Source: Chloroflexota bacterium
Lineage (GTDB): Bacteria; Chloroflexota; Dormibacteria; Dormibacterales; Dormibacteraceae
Direction: 5' to 3'
DNA length: 41,359 bases
Assembly (NCBI GenBank): GCA_005889085.1
Contig: VBDS01000188.1
Coordinates: 1 to 41,359, forward strand
Below, in pieces: positions 7,771 to 16,164 of the stretch (position 1 is its first letter; each line of letters begins with the position of its first letter). Made by a program: the position numbers and the translations under genes. A model generated the notes under the pieces. It did no database searches and was not told the origin of the DNA. It was given only the letters and a program-made list of their open reading frames with translations.

Positions 7771-8859
7771 ATGCCGACACCTACCATCGCCGTGCTGCAC
7801 GGCGACCAGACCGGCGAGGAGCTGCTCCGCGAGGCGCTCCGGTTCCTTGACCCGTCTGTTCTCGGCTTCAACGTCGAGACCCGCGACTTCGACCTCTCCC
7901 TCGCAGAGCGGCGCCGATCGCGCAACCAGGTCGTGCTCGACGCCGCCGACGCGCTGCGAGAGCTCGGGTACGGGATCAAGGCGGCCACGATCACGCCCGA
8001 GGGCTCCGGCGACGTCGGCAGCCCCAACGCAATCCTGCGCAAGCAGATCGACGGGCGGATCATCGTCCGCACCGGCCGGCGCATCCCGGGCGTACGTCCA
8101 CTCGCCGGCGTCCACTCGCCCATCTCGGTGATCCGGATGGCCGTCGACGACGCCTACGGCGCGAGGGAATGGCGCGAAGGCCACGACCTCGACGAGTGGG
8201 CTTTCCGGACCGAGAAGATCAGCCGCCGTACCTGCCGGATCGTGGCCGACTTCGCCTTCCGCCACGCCGAGCGGATCGAGGCGAAGGTGTTCGGCGGCCC
8301 CAAGTTCACAGTCAGCCCTGTGTACGAGGGCATGTTCAAAGAGGAGCTCGACGCCGCGGCGGCCCGGCATCCGGCGGTCCGGTACGAACCGCAGCTGATC
8401 GACGCCACGTATGCCCTGCTGCTGGCCACCACCGGCGAGGCGCTGGTCATCCCCGCCCTCAACCGCGACGGCGACACGCTGTCCGACCTGGTGATGCAGA
8501 TGTTCGGCACCATCGCCGGGGCTGAGTCGACCCTGCTCGCCTTCGACGATGCCGGCGCAGTGGCCGTTGCGATGACCGAGGCACCACACGGCACGGCGCC
8601 GGCGCTGGAGGGCAAGAACGTCGCCAACCCGATGGCGATGATCATGGCCGTGGCCTCACTCCTCGGTTACATGACAGGCGACCCGGCGCACCGGGCCTCG
8701 CGGGCGATCTACGAAGCAGCGCTGGAGGCCGTCTCCGACGGGGTGCGGACCGCCGACCTTGGTGGCCAGGCCTCGACTACCGACTTCACGGCAGAGGTCG
8801 TCCGCCGGGTCAAAACCAAAGTAGACGTCTGGAGCGCGCTGGCCGATATAGAGAGATAG
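7771..8859 (+). CDS. isocitrate/isopropylmalate dehydrogenase-family protein
   Basis: 362 residues. The beta-decarboxylating dehydrogenase fold is visible: an N-terminal AVLHGDQTGEELLREALRFL, the catalytic-lysine region GGPKFTVSPVYEGMFKEEL (Lys178), the metal-binding NRDGDTLSDL (Asp235, Asp239), and the cofactor loop EAPHGTAPALEGKNVANPMA. The loop resembles the usual EAVHGSAPDIAGK. The substrate loop RTGRRIPGVRPLAGVHSP differs from both standard LeuB and Icd, so this looks like a divergent paralogue whose substrate I cannot name. No leu or TCA-cycle genes are nearby. Downstream is a palindromic repeat and an SGNH esterase. Confidence 0.85.
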   Translation: MPTPTIAVLHGDQTGEELLREALRFLDPSVLGFNVETRDFDLSLAERRRSRNQVVLDAADALRELGYGIKAATITPEGSGDVGSPNAILRKQIDGRIIVRTGRRIPGVRPLAGVHSPISVIRMAVDDAYGAREWREGHDLDEWAFRTEKISRRTCRIVADFAFRHAERIEAKVFGGPKFTVSPVYEGMFKEELDAAAARHPAVRYEPQLIDATYALLLATTGEALVIPALNRDGDTLSDLVMQMFGTIAGAESTLLAFDDAGAVAVAMTEAPHGTAPALEGKNVANPMAMIMAVASLLGYMTGDPAHRASRAIYEAALEAVSDGVRTADLGGQASTTDFTAEVVRRVKTKVDVWSALADIER

Positions 8860-8866
8860 AAAAGTG

Positions 8867-8919
8867 TCTTCCCCGCTCGCGGGGAGCCGCGCCCTCCGGG
8901 CACGGAGGGGGATGGGGAG
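8867..8919 (+). repeat. palindromic repeat copy 1 (intergenic)
   Basis: First copy of the dispersed palindromic family. Hairpin 1 is CCCCG/CGGGG (8871-8875, 8880-8884). The central hairpin is GCCC-TCC-GGGC (8891-8901), and a G-rich 3' arm GGAGGGGGATGGGGAG closes the element. It fills the gap between the dehydrogenase and the SGNH gene. Confidence 0.8.
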
Positions 8920-8932
8920 AATTGAGCTAGCT

Positions 8933-9505
8933 ATGCGATACCTGGCGCTAGGCGATTCGTACACCATTGGCACGGGCGCCTCCGACCAATCGCACAGCTG
9001 GCCGTCGATCATCGCTTCGCGCATCGGCGCTGAGCTGACGAACCCAGCCGTCAACGGCTACACAACACTCGATTTGATCCGCGATGAGCTGTCCTATCTC
9101 GAGCGGATCAGGCCGGACGTCGTGTCGATCCTCATCGGCGTCAACGACCTCGTCCAGGGCCGGACCCCCGTCGAGTACCGAGAATCGCTCTCACGCATAT
9201 ACGACGAGGTGGCCGCGGTGGATCCGCGGCCGAGGATCGCAGCGATCTCGATCCCGACCTGGTCGTACGTCCCCGCCGCGACCGACTTCGGCGGCAGGGA
9301 GTACGTGGAAAGGCAGACGTCCGTGTTCAACGCGATCGCGGAGATCGAGGCAACATCTCGCAACTTCACATGGGTGGACATCAGCGAGGCGAGCACCTCG
9401 GGTATCGGCAGTGAGGGCTGGATCGCGTCGGACGACCTGCACCCCGGCGACGCGCAATATGCGGCGTGGGCAGAAATGATCTGGTCGGCGCTCAAGTCCT
9501 GGTAG
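8933..9505 (+). CDS. SGNH/GDSL hydrolase (esterase/lipase type)
   Basis: 190 residues from the ATG at 8933; the frame is open further upstream, but that stretch is repeat-derived. The catalytic blocks are complete: GDSYTIGTGA with nucleophile Ser9, the oxyanion glycine/asparagine block GVND, and the C-terminal DDLHPGDAQY with the Asp/His pair. Such enzymes remove acyl or acetyl groups from lipids or carbohydrates. There is no signal peptide, so it should be cytoplasmic. The substrate is unknown. Confidence 0.9.
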   Translation: MRYLALGDSYTIGTGASDQSHSWPSIIASRIGAELTNPAVNGYTTLDLIRDELSYLERIRPDVVSILIGVNDLVQGRTPVEYRESLSRIYDEVAAVDPRPRIAAISIPTWSYVPAATDFGGREYVERQTSVFNAIAEIEATSRNFTWVDISEASTSGIGSEGWIASDDLHPGDAQYAAWAEMIWSALKSW

Positions 9506-9602
9506 TCCAATTACTCACCAAAGCCCGCGAGTGCCGCCTCCCGCGTGCCCCAAGTGGGCGAATTACAAGAAGTGCGCACTCGCGCCCATAGAGCGCCAAA
9601 CC
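9506..9602. other. short convergent intergenic region with inverted repeat
   Basis: A 97-base gap between convergent genes. CGCGAGTGC (9526-9534) and GCACTCGCG (9576-9584) are perfect inverted repeats with a 41-base spacer, a possible long-loop terminator or protein-binding pair. No T-run follows. Confidence 0.3.
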
Positions 9603-10337
9603 TCAGACCGTGATTCTCTTGAACGACTCCGCGTACTGGTATCCGCCCCGCTTACCCACGTCGCGATGGCGCTTGCGCATGAACTTCTCGAAGTCCCACT
9701 CGCGGCCAGGTTTCGCGATCTGGCTCTTGTGCTTGCGCAGGGCTTCGATCTTCTTCTCTAGGGTCGGGGTTATGTCGACGAGGTAATCACCCGAGGTCCA
9801 GAACGGAATCCACACCTCTTTGACTTCGTGCGGCTTGAAGCCCTGCTTGAGCAGCGAGCGGAACGCGCGCGGGTTGCGCGAATCCGGGTAGACGGCGGCC
9901 ATCGTCGCCTCGCCCACGGCGAGGTGGTCCGGGTGTGAGCCGCCCATCGGCGCGTCGAGCACGCGTCCGGGGATATGAGTGATGACGAGCTCTGGCCTGT
10001 GCTTGCGGATCATCCGCACGATGTCGCGCCGCAGCTTCAGGTCTGGAGCCAGGTGGCCGTCCTTGTAGCCGAGAAACTCGACCTTCTTGACGCCCAGGAC
10101 CCTCGCCGCGGCCCTCTGCTCCTTCGCGCGGATCGCGACCAGCTCCGAGTCTTTCTGGCTCGGGTCCTCGCCGCCCTGCGACCCATCAGTGACGATCACG
10201 TAGACGACCTCCGCGCCGCTGTCGACCAGCCGGGCGATGGAGCCGCCGGCGCCGAAGTCCGGGTCGTCCGGGTGCGCGGACACGACAAGCACCTTCTGGA
10301 ACTTGGGAAGCCTGCCGTTGCTGCGCGAGCTGGCCAC
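9603..10337 (-). CDS. PIG-L/LmbE-family N-acetylglucosamine deacetylase
   Basis: 244 residues. The zinc-binding motif SAHPDDPDFGAGG (HPDD at residues 22-25) and the later GGSHPDHLAVG, carrying another metal-ligand histidine, are diagnostic of the family. Members deacetylate GlcNAc conjugates, as in mycothiol (MshB), bacillithiol (BshB) and GPI biosynthesis. No thiol-biosynthesis partner lies in the window, so the substrate is open. It is the last gene of a minus-strand run and lies 26 bases after the duplicated-domain protein. Confidence 0.92.
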   Translation of the reverse strand: MASSRSNGRLPKFQKVLVVSAHPDDPDFGAGGSIARLVDSGAEVVYVIVTDGSQGGEDPSQKDSELVAIRAKEQRAAARVLGVKKVEFLGYKDGHLAPDLKLRRDIVRMIRKHRPELVITHIPGRVLDAPMGGSHPDHLAVGEATMAAVYPDSRNPRAFRSLLKQGFKPHEVKEVWIPFWTSGDYLVDITPTLEKKIEALRKHKSQIAKPGREWDFEKFMRKRHRDVGKRGGYQYAESFKRITV

Positions 10338-10363
10338 GACCTAAGACGATAGAACGCTTTGGG

Positions 10364-12214
10364 CTAGCGCCGCGGTTTTGGGGGCGCGCTGAGCGAAACG
10401 AGCGGCACGGCCGGTTGAATCGGAACCCACAGCGCCGCCAGCTGCTCCGCGGTCAGACGGGTCCGGACTGCGATCACGCGCCCGCCGAACGCCGCCGTCT
10501 TGACCGCAGCCCATCCCCCGCTCCCCGCGAGTCGCATGGGGACGGTCACGACCGCGGCCAGGGCCGCGGCCTCCTCCGCCGGCCGCGCGCTTCCGTCGGC
10601 GACAGCCCTGGCGAGCACGTTCGACAGCTCGTCCTCGATCTGCCACTGGCGCGCGAGCGCGCCACACTGGGTAGCGCCGAGGCGCCCAATGGCGGTGACA
10701 TACCTCGACACCATCGCGCCGAGGGACCGCGGGTTCGTTACCGGGATCGCCGTCGCGAAGGGCGCGTACGAGGCGGCGAACTTGATCGGCGTCAGGTGCT
10801 GCCGCTGAACAAGGGCGGCGACCGCGTGCCACGTGGCCACGGCCTCGTCGTCCGAGCGGCCGCCGAAGAAATCGACCAGCGCCGTGCCCGCGTTGACCAG
10901 CGGTGCGACCGCCTCCTCGTTTGCCTCCGGGGCGGCCGCCGCGATGCGCTGCCAGTCGGAGCTGCCCAGCCCGGCGACCTTGTGGGCAAAGCCACCGCCG
11001 TTCAATTCCTCGAAGTTGATGGAGGCCTCAAAAGGCGCGAGCATCTTGCGGACCTCTTGGAGGTTGAGGCGGGAGTGGGACTCGATCGCGAAACCGGCGC
11101 GCTCGACGGCGGCGAAGACTCGGCATCGACTGAACATATCGAGCTGGCGCGTCAGTTCTATGGCCGCCAGGATCGACCTCACGACACCCGCCGGTTCGAG
11201 GCTCCCCTCACGCGTCACGCTGGCCACCAGCTTCCGCCGGTCAAGCACGCGCAGCCACTGGATCGGGGACAGCTCAGCAAGGCCCTTGATGAAGCCGGCG
11301 ACCTCAGCGTGGTTCGCTCCGTAGATCGCGGGCTCGAGGGGCTTGCTCGGTAGAGTCCTGCTGCGCGGAGGGCGGGTGATCTGCTTGATCGCGCCGTCTA
11401 CGGCCGCGCGGACGCGTTCGACCGCGGGCAACGAGTCGACCTCGCTCAACGACCCAAACGTGACCACCGCTTGGAGCGGCACCCACAGCTCGGTGATCTC
11501 CTGTGCGGTCAGGTCGCCCAGAGCGCCGAGCACGCGGCCGCCGTGCACCACGGTGCGCACCGCCGACCATCCCTCGTCCCCGGTGACGTGGTTGGGGATC
11601 ATCCCCAGCGCGGCGAGTGCCACGGCTTCCTCGCTCTTGGCCTGCCTGTTCTTCGCCACCGCCTGGAGCAGAGCGCGAGATGCACCGGGCTGGATGCGCC
11701 AGCGCCTTGCGAGGAGCTCGAGCTGCTCCCTGGTCAGGTCCTGGAGGCGGCCGATGAAGCGGACTGTCTTCGGATCCAGCACGCCGGACCCGGCCAGCGG
11801 GATGAGCGCGGCGAACGGCGCGTAGTGGACCGCGAACTTCAGGGCGGGCAACTGGGAGCGCATCACGAGCGCGGTCATCGCCTGCCACGCCGCCACCTGC
11901 TTCTCCTCGCTCCTCTTCGCCAGGGTGTCGAAAAGAACCTCCCCCGCCCGGGCGATCGGCTCCGAGATCTTCGTGTCGCTGCTCCTGATGGCCGCCTGGA
12001 TCGAGCGGGCCGAGTCAGATGGTCCCGCTCCCTCCTTGCTGACCGACTCGACCAGGCGGCGAACGGCGAGGACCTGGCGCCACTGCCAGGGCGTCAGCTG
12101 GCCGGCCGCGACGATGAACGCCTCGACCTCGGCCGTGTGCGGACCGAAGCGGTGGACGGCATTGTCGTTCGCCTGCTGGATCCGGCCCAGCAGGCCATGG
12201 GAGGCGGGCGCCAC
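10364..12214 (-). CDS. large unrecognised protein with internal duplication
   Basis: 616 residues, GTG start. I do not recognise a family. Two halves are clearly related. AEVEAFIVAAGQLTPWQWRQ matches AEVAGFIKGLAELSPIQWLR. LPALKFAVHYAPFAALIP matches LTPIKFAASYAPFATAIP. GWSAVRTVVHGGRV matches GWAAVKTAAFGGRV. LTAQEITELWVPLQAVV matches LTAEQLAALWVPIQPAV. Each half is about 290-300 residues and looks all-helical, rich in alanine, with no signal peptide, transmembrane segment or catalytic signature. The second copy carries an insertion (SRLNLQEVRKMLAPFEASIN). It lies between pyruvate kinase and the PIG-L gene on the same strand. Composition matches its neighbours, so there is no sign of recent transfer. 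Confidence 0.7.
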   Translation of the reverse strand: MAPASHGLLGRIQQANDNAVHRFGPHTAEVEAFIVAAGQLTPWQWRQVLAVRRLVESVSKEGAGPSDSARSIQAAIRSSDTKISEPIARAGEVLFDTLAKRSEEKQVAAWQAMTALVMRSQLPALKFAVHYAPFAALIPLAGSGVLDPKTVRFIGRLQDLTREQLELLARRWRIQPGASRALLQAVAKNRQAKSEEAVALAALGMIPNHVTGDEGWSAVRTVVHGGRVLGALGDLTAQEITELWVPLQAVVTFGSLSEVDSLPAVERVRAAVDGAIKQITRPPRSRTLPSKPLEPAIYGANHAEVAGFIKGLAELSPIQWLRVLDRRKLVASVTREGSLEPAGVVRSILAAIELTRQLDMFSRCRVFAAVERAGFAIESHSRLNLQEVRKMLAPFEASINFEELNGGGFAHKVAGLGSSDWQRIAAAAPEANEEAVAPLVNAGTALVDFFGGRSDDEAVATWHAVAALVQRQHLTPIKFAASYAPFATAIPVTNPRSLGAMVSRYVTAIGRLGATQCGALARQWQIEDELSNVLARAVADGSARPAEEAAALAAVVTVPMRLAGSGGWAAVKTAAFGGRVIAVRTRLTAEQLAALWVPIQPAVPLVSLSAPPKPRR

Positions 12215-12238
12215 GGGGTAATTTTCAGCCCCGGGGGT

Positions 12239-13717
12239 TCAAACAGTCTCGACTTTAAGCAGGTTCGTCTGGCCTGGGCGGCCCACCGGCACCCCCGCCA
12301 CGACCACCACCCGATCGCCGGGCCGGACCATCCCGCTCTCGACGGCCGCTTCGGTGGCGTTCGAGATCATCTGGTCGGTGTCCCGCCCCGGGCTGACCTG
12401 GAGCGGGACGACGCCCGAGTACAGGGCGGTCCGCCGCAGCACCTCGGGGTGAGGGCTGGCCGCGATGATCGGCATCGGGGGCCTGGCCTTGCTGCACCGC
12501 AGCGCGGTCGTGCCCGACTCGGTGAACGCGATGATCACCCTTGCGTGCAGCTCGGCGGCGGTGGAAGCGGCCGCGTGGGCGATTGCGCTTCCCACCTGGC
12601 CCGGCTCGCGCCAGATCTGGCGCGCCCGCTCGTACGTCGGGTGCTTCTGTGCGGCCAGGCAGATCCGGGCCATCGCGCGCACAGCCTCGACCGGGTGGGC
12701 TCCGACCGACGTCTCCTGGGACAGCATCACCGCGTCCGTGCCGTCCCAGATCGCGTTCGCGACGTCGGAGGCTTCCGCACGGGTCGGGCGGTTGGAGGTG
12801 ACCATCGACTCGAGCATCTCGGTCGCGGTGATGACCGGCACGCCGGCCCGGTTGGCGCGGTCTATCACGTCCTTCTGCACGGCGGGCAGGTCGCCCAGCT
12901 TCAGCTCGACGCCGAGGTCGCCGCGCGCGACCATCACCGCGTCGGCGACCTCGAGGATTGCGTCGAGATTCCTGATCGCCTCGAGCTTTTCGAGCTTGGC
13001 GATCACAGGGACGGTCTTGTTGTGACCGGTGATGTGCTGCTGGCAGATCACGATGTCTTCCGCCCGCCGCACAAACGAGAGGGCGAGGTAATCGACGTCG
13101 AGCTCCATCGCCAGCCGCAGGTCCTCTAGGTCCTTCTCGGTCAGCGCCGGCAGAGGGAGAGGCCGTCCAGGGACGCTGACCCCTTTGCGCTCGCCGAGCA
13201 GTCCGCCGCGCATGACAGACGCTTCAGCTCGACCGTCGGACACCGAACGCACCGCCAGCTCGATTCGCCCGTCGTCGAGGAGCACTCGGTCCCCAGGCCG
13301 CAGCGCCTGCACGAGCTCAACATGACTGACGGTTATGTCATCCGGATTTTCGCGAGCGCTGTCCTCCCCATTCGTCGGAAGATCTGTCCTCCCCACGTGT
13401 CGGGAGGTGGCGCGCAGCGCCGGAGGGGCGGCAATGAGCCCGACCAGCCGTCCTCTGACCAGCCGCTTGAACGCAGCACCGTCCAGCTCACCGGTCCGGA
13501 TCTTGGGACCCTGCAGATCGCCCAGCAGCGCCACGGGACGGCCCGCCGTCTCGGCGGCCTCCCTCACGGCCGCCGCCGCCTGGCGGTGCGTCTCGGCGTC
13601 GCCGTGCGAGAAATTGAAACGCGCCACGTCCATCCCCGCCTGGACCATCGCGCGCAGCACGTGCGGCGACGAGCTCGAGGGCCCGATGGTGCAGACGATG
13701 CGCGTGCGCCGGATCAT
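12239..13717 (-). CDS. pyk: pyruvate kinase (with repeat-derived insertion)
   Basis: 492 residues. It converts phosphoenolpyruvate and ADP to pyruvate and ATP. It shows RRTRIVCTIGPSS at the N-terminus, MDVARFNFSHGD, the active-site region IAKLEKLEAI, ARGDLGVEL and TATEMLESM, and a C-terminal domain with FTESGTTALRCSKARP and PGDRVVVVAGVP. In the B domain, about residues 95-123 (AAPPALRATSRHVGR, TDLPTNGEDS) have no counterpart in the family and are encoded by one full and one partial copy of the palindromic repeat (13361-13431). The remainder fits the usual length, so the enzyme may still work. The ATG overlaps the NYN-gene stop (ATGA). Confidence 0.96.
   Translation of the reverse strand: MIRRTRIVCTIGPSSSSPHVLRAMVQAGMDVARFNFSHGDAETHRQAAAAVREAAETAGRPVALLGDLQGPKIRTGELDGAAFKRLVRGRLVGLIAAPPALRATSRHVGRTDLPTNGEDSARENPDDITVSHVELVQALRPGDRVLLDDGRIELAVRSVSDGRAEASVMRGGLLGERKGVSVPGRPLPLPALTEKDLEDLRLAMELDVDYLALSFVRRAEDIVICQQHITGHNKTVPVIAKLEKLEAIRNLDAILEVADAVMVARGDLGVELKLGDLPAVQKDVIDRANRAGVPVITATEMLESMVTSNRPTRAEASDVANAIWDGTDAVMLSQETSVGAHPVEAVRAMARICLAAQKHPTYERARQIWREPGQVGSAIAHAAASTAAELHARVIIAFTESGTTALRCSKARPPMPIIAASPHPEVLRRTALYSGVVPLQVSPGRDTDQMISNATEAAVESGMVRPGDRVVVVAGVPVGRPGQTNLLKVETV
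13361..13431 (+). repeat. palindromic repeat copy 2 (inside pyk, one partial plus one full unit)
   Basis: The partial unit is at 13361-13380 (GTCCTCCCCATTCGTCGG). The full unit is at 13386-13431, with hairpin CCTCCC/GGGAGG (13388-13393, 13402-13407), central hairpin GGCGC-GCA-GCGCC (13409-13421) and arm GGAGGGGCGG. Both lie inside the pyruvate kinase frame, antisense to the gene, without adding a stop. Confidence 0.8.
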
Positions 13718-14151
13718 TGGTAGCGCTGGACCCGGCGCGTCATCTCCCGCTCGGCTTCGACCACCTGGCGCTCGAGCTCGAGCGCGCTGATCACCGCACC
13801 ACCCATGCCTCGCACGAGGTCGCGCTGAAATCGGTCCGACGTCGCAACCGTGATCAGATCCCCCAAGCCACCCGCGTCATATGCGATGCGCTCGATCGCG
13901 TGGTCCGCGGAATGTCCCTTGCGCGTGAAGAGCACGCGCACGCCGTCCACCATCTCCTCGGAGTTCGCCATCGACGCGGAATGATGCGCGTCGAACACGA
14001 CCGTGACGGACTGGCCGGTAACGATGCCGAGCACCGCGAGCCGCTCGATCAGCTTCTCGCGCGCGGCCTCCAGCGACGCCTCGGCCAGGAGGCGTTTCAG
14101 CGAAGGCCAGGCGTGGACCACGTTGTAGCCGTCGACGATCAACCTTTCCAC
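13714..14151 (-). CDS. NYN-domain ribonuclease, YacP-like
   Basis: 145 residues from a GTG at 14151, chosen because the domain begins immediately (VERLIVDGYNVVHAW) and the GTG lies 5 bases after the preceding stop. It has the NYN/PIN-like acidic residues: Asp7 in IVDGYN, TVVFDAHH, and the C-terminal VATSDRFQRDLVR. YacP/Rae1 relatives are endoribonucleases, some acting on ribosome-bound mRNA. No zinc finger is fused. The upstream reading frame is shadow sequence. The gene overlaps pyk by 4 bases and probably belongs to the rlmB-M50-NYN-pyk transcript. Confidence 0.85.
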   Translation of the reverse strand: MERLIVDGYNVVHAWPSLKRLLAEASLEAAREKLIERLAVLGIVTGQSVTVVFDAHHSASMANSEEMVDGVRVLFTRKGHSADHAIERIAYDAGGLGDLITVATSDRFQRDLVRGMGGAVISALELERQVVEAEREMTRRVQRYQ

Positions 14152-14156
14152 CGCGG

Positions 14157-15440
14157 CTAGAAGAACCGCATGGTGAGCTGGCCGATGATGATCAGGGCTG
14201 GGTCGATGTTGGCCAGCGACGCGAGCTGATACACGATCTGAAAGAACGCGCTGCGCACCGGAGCCACGAACCACAGCAGGATGAAGACCCCATAGATTGC
14301 GATCGTGCTGTAGCGCATCGCCGTGTACTGAACCGAGTTAGGGAGCCAGGGCCGGATGATGCCGAAACCGTCGAGGCCTGGGACCGGAAGCAGGTTCAGC
14401 ACGACCGCCAGGAACATGAAAAAGCCGAGCACAGCCAGGGCCGCGAAGAAATAGCCGGTCGCGTTCGTGATCCAACCCGCCGGTCCCGCGATCGAGAACA
14501 CACCGGCGATCAGCAATCCACAGAGCAGATTCCCGACCGGGCCGGCGATGGAAACCGCCGAGCTCCACGCCCGCGTGCGCAGCGCGGAGTGGTTGATGTA
14601 CACGGCGCCGCCAGGCAGAGCGATGCCGCCGAGCAGCAGGAAGACGATCGGCAGGATCAGGCTCATCAGCAGGTTCTGGTAGCGCAGCGGGTTGAGTGAC
14701 AGGTAGCCGGCGCCGACCACCGACCGGTCACCCCCCAGGTACGCGACGAACGCATGCCCGAACTCGTGGACGCACAAGGAAATGATCCATCCACCCAGCA
14801 CGAAGACCAGGGTCAGCACCGGGACAGACCGGGGCACGACGTTGATCCAGAGCAAAGCGCCGGAGACCGCGGTCACGCCCACGGTCGCCAGGAAGAACGG
14901 GCTGACGCCGAGCACGCCGCGCAGGGATGGCCACGGTCTGCGGCGGAGAGCCTTGTCGCGCCGCGCCTGGTCGCGCGGAGCCGGCGCCGCTGCCGGCGGC
15001 GCACTCTGGCTCGCGGTCTGCAGGTGGCGGCGGAGGTCGTAGAGCGTCAGTCCGGCTTTCATCAAGGGGACAGAGGTCGTCGGCGAGTCCGAGTACAGCA
15101 TCACCAGCAGCAGGTGGATCGAATCGACCTGGTAGTGGCCGAGCACCTGCGCTTCGCGGTTGGCGTTGACGAGGAGCTGGCGCAGGGGCAGCGACGCGGC
15201 GGAGCCGTCGGGCGGCAGCTGGGCGCCGATCGCCTTGGGGTCGAAGCCCATCGCTGCGATCTCGCGGTCGGCCAGGCTGTGCGGGATCTGGACCATCGCA
15301 TTGAGCACATCCGCCGGCGCGACGTTCAAGGATCCCCGTGCCGAGGCGATCTCGGCGGCGCGATCGAGAATCTCGCGCGCGTCGCGGGTCAGCGCGATAT
15401 CGGCGGATGCGCGTTCGAGCTCTGTGGCTGCGTCAGGCAT
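14157..15440 (-). CDS. site-2-type M50 metalloprotease with N-terminal Clp_N domain
   Basis: 427 residues. Residues about 15-140 resemble the double Clp N repeat: TRDAREILDRAAEIASARGS, then VLNAMVQIPHSLADREIAAMG, then LVNANREAQVLGHYQVDSIHLLLVML. A Pro/Ala linker follows, then a polytopic membrane domain with the zinc motif HEFGH (225-229) and a second ligand block NLLPVPGLDGF (Asp357). It therefore joins a ClpA/ClpC-type substrate or adaptor-binding domain to an intramembrane protease. Six or so hydrophobic segments follow residue 175. The gene overlaps rlmB by 8 bases. The protease core is certain in family; the partner or substrate is unknown. Confidence 0.85.
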   Translation of the reverse strand: MPDAATELERASADIALTRDAREILDRAAEIASARGSLNVAPADVLNAMVQIPHSLADREIAAMGFDPKAIGAQLPPDGSAASLPLRQLLVNANREAQVLGHYQVDSIHLLLVMLYSDSPTTSVPLMKAGLTLYDLRRHLQTASQSAPPAAAPAPRDQARRDKALRRRPWPSLRGVLGVSPFFLATVGVTAVSGALLWINVVPRSVPVLTLVFVLGGWIISLCVHEFGHAFVAYLGGDRSVVGAGYLSLNPLRYQNLLMSLILPIVFLLLGGIALPGGAVYINHSALRTRAWSSAVSIAGPVGNLLCGLLIAGVFSIAGPAGWITNATGYFFAALAVLGFFMFLAVVLNLLPVPGLDGFGIIRPWLPNSVQYTAMRYSTIAIYGVFILLWFVAPVRSAFFQIVYQLASLANIDPALIIIGQLTMRFF

Positions 15441-16155
15441 CAGGGTGATCCAGTTTAGGAAGCCGCTGCCTCATCACCTCGTAAAGGAGGGCGGCCGCGG
15501 CCGCCGAGGCGTTGAAGCTTGCCACGTGCCCAACCACAGGCAGACGCACCCGAGCATCGCATCGCTCCTTGACCAGCCGGTGCACGCCGGTCCCCTCGCC
15601 GCCGACCACGACGCACACCCGCTGGGTGAAGTCGAAGTCCCACGCCGGGATCTCGCCGCGCGGGTCGAGGGCAACGCACCAGACGCCGGCCCGCTTCACG
15701 TCGACGATCGCCGACGGGAGTCCTGAAACCTTCGCGATCGGCAGCAGCTCGCTCGCGCCGGAGCTCGCCTTGACCGCGGCCGGCGAGAGTGGGGCGCTTC
15801 GATGCTCGGGCAGGAGAGCGCCGTCGCATCCCGCGACCTCCGCACTGCGCAGGATGGCGCCGAGGTTTTGCGGGTCGAGGATCGAATCGAGCGCGACGAG
15901 GAGTGACGGGTTCGTCTTGAGGAGCTGATCGAGGGTCCACTCGCGACGTGGTTTCAGCTCCGCGGCCACGCCCTGGTTCACGCCCGGCGCCAGTGAATCG
16001 AGACGATCCTTCGGTACGACCTCAACTGGGACAAGCCGCGCAAGCTCGTCGAGACGCGGGTCGTGACCGAGGCCATCGGCCCTGTAAACCTTGATCACCC
16101 GCCCAGCCCGCGCCGCCTCGAGGACCGCGTTGCGCCCGTGAATCACCTGTCTCAC
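15433..16155 (-). CDS. rlmB: 23S rRNA (guanosine 2'-O)-methyltransferase, SpoU/TrmH family
   Basis: 240 residues from a GTG at 16155 (another in-frame GTG lies at 16146). The N-terminal substrate-binding segment starts VIHGRNAVLEAARAGRVIKVY. The SPOUT domain carries motif 1 ILDPQNLGAILRSAEVAGCD, motif 2 VVVGGEGTGVHRLV and motif 3 RLPVVGHVASFNASAAAAAL, the knot that binds S-adenosylmethionine. It methylates a ribose in 23S rRNA; RlmB versus TrmH-like specificity is by resemblance. The start lies 9 bases from that of the divergent cupin gene, leaving almost no room for separate promoters. Confidence 0.9.
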   Translation of the reverse strand: MRQVIHGRNAVLEAARAGRVIKVYRADGLGHDPRLDELARLVPVEVVPKDRLDSLAPGVNQGVAAELKPRREWTLDQLLKTNPSLLVALDSILDPQNLGAILRSAEVAGCDGALLPEHRSAPLSPAAVKASSGASELLPIAKVSGLPSAIVDVKRAGVWCVALDPRGEIPAWDFDFTQRVCVVVGGEGTGVHRLVKERCDARVRLPVVGHVASFNASAAAAALLYEVMRQRLPKLDHPDA

Positions 16156-16164
16156 ACTAGGCGC

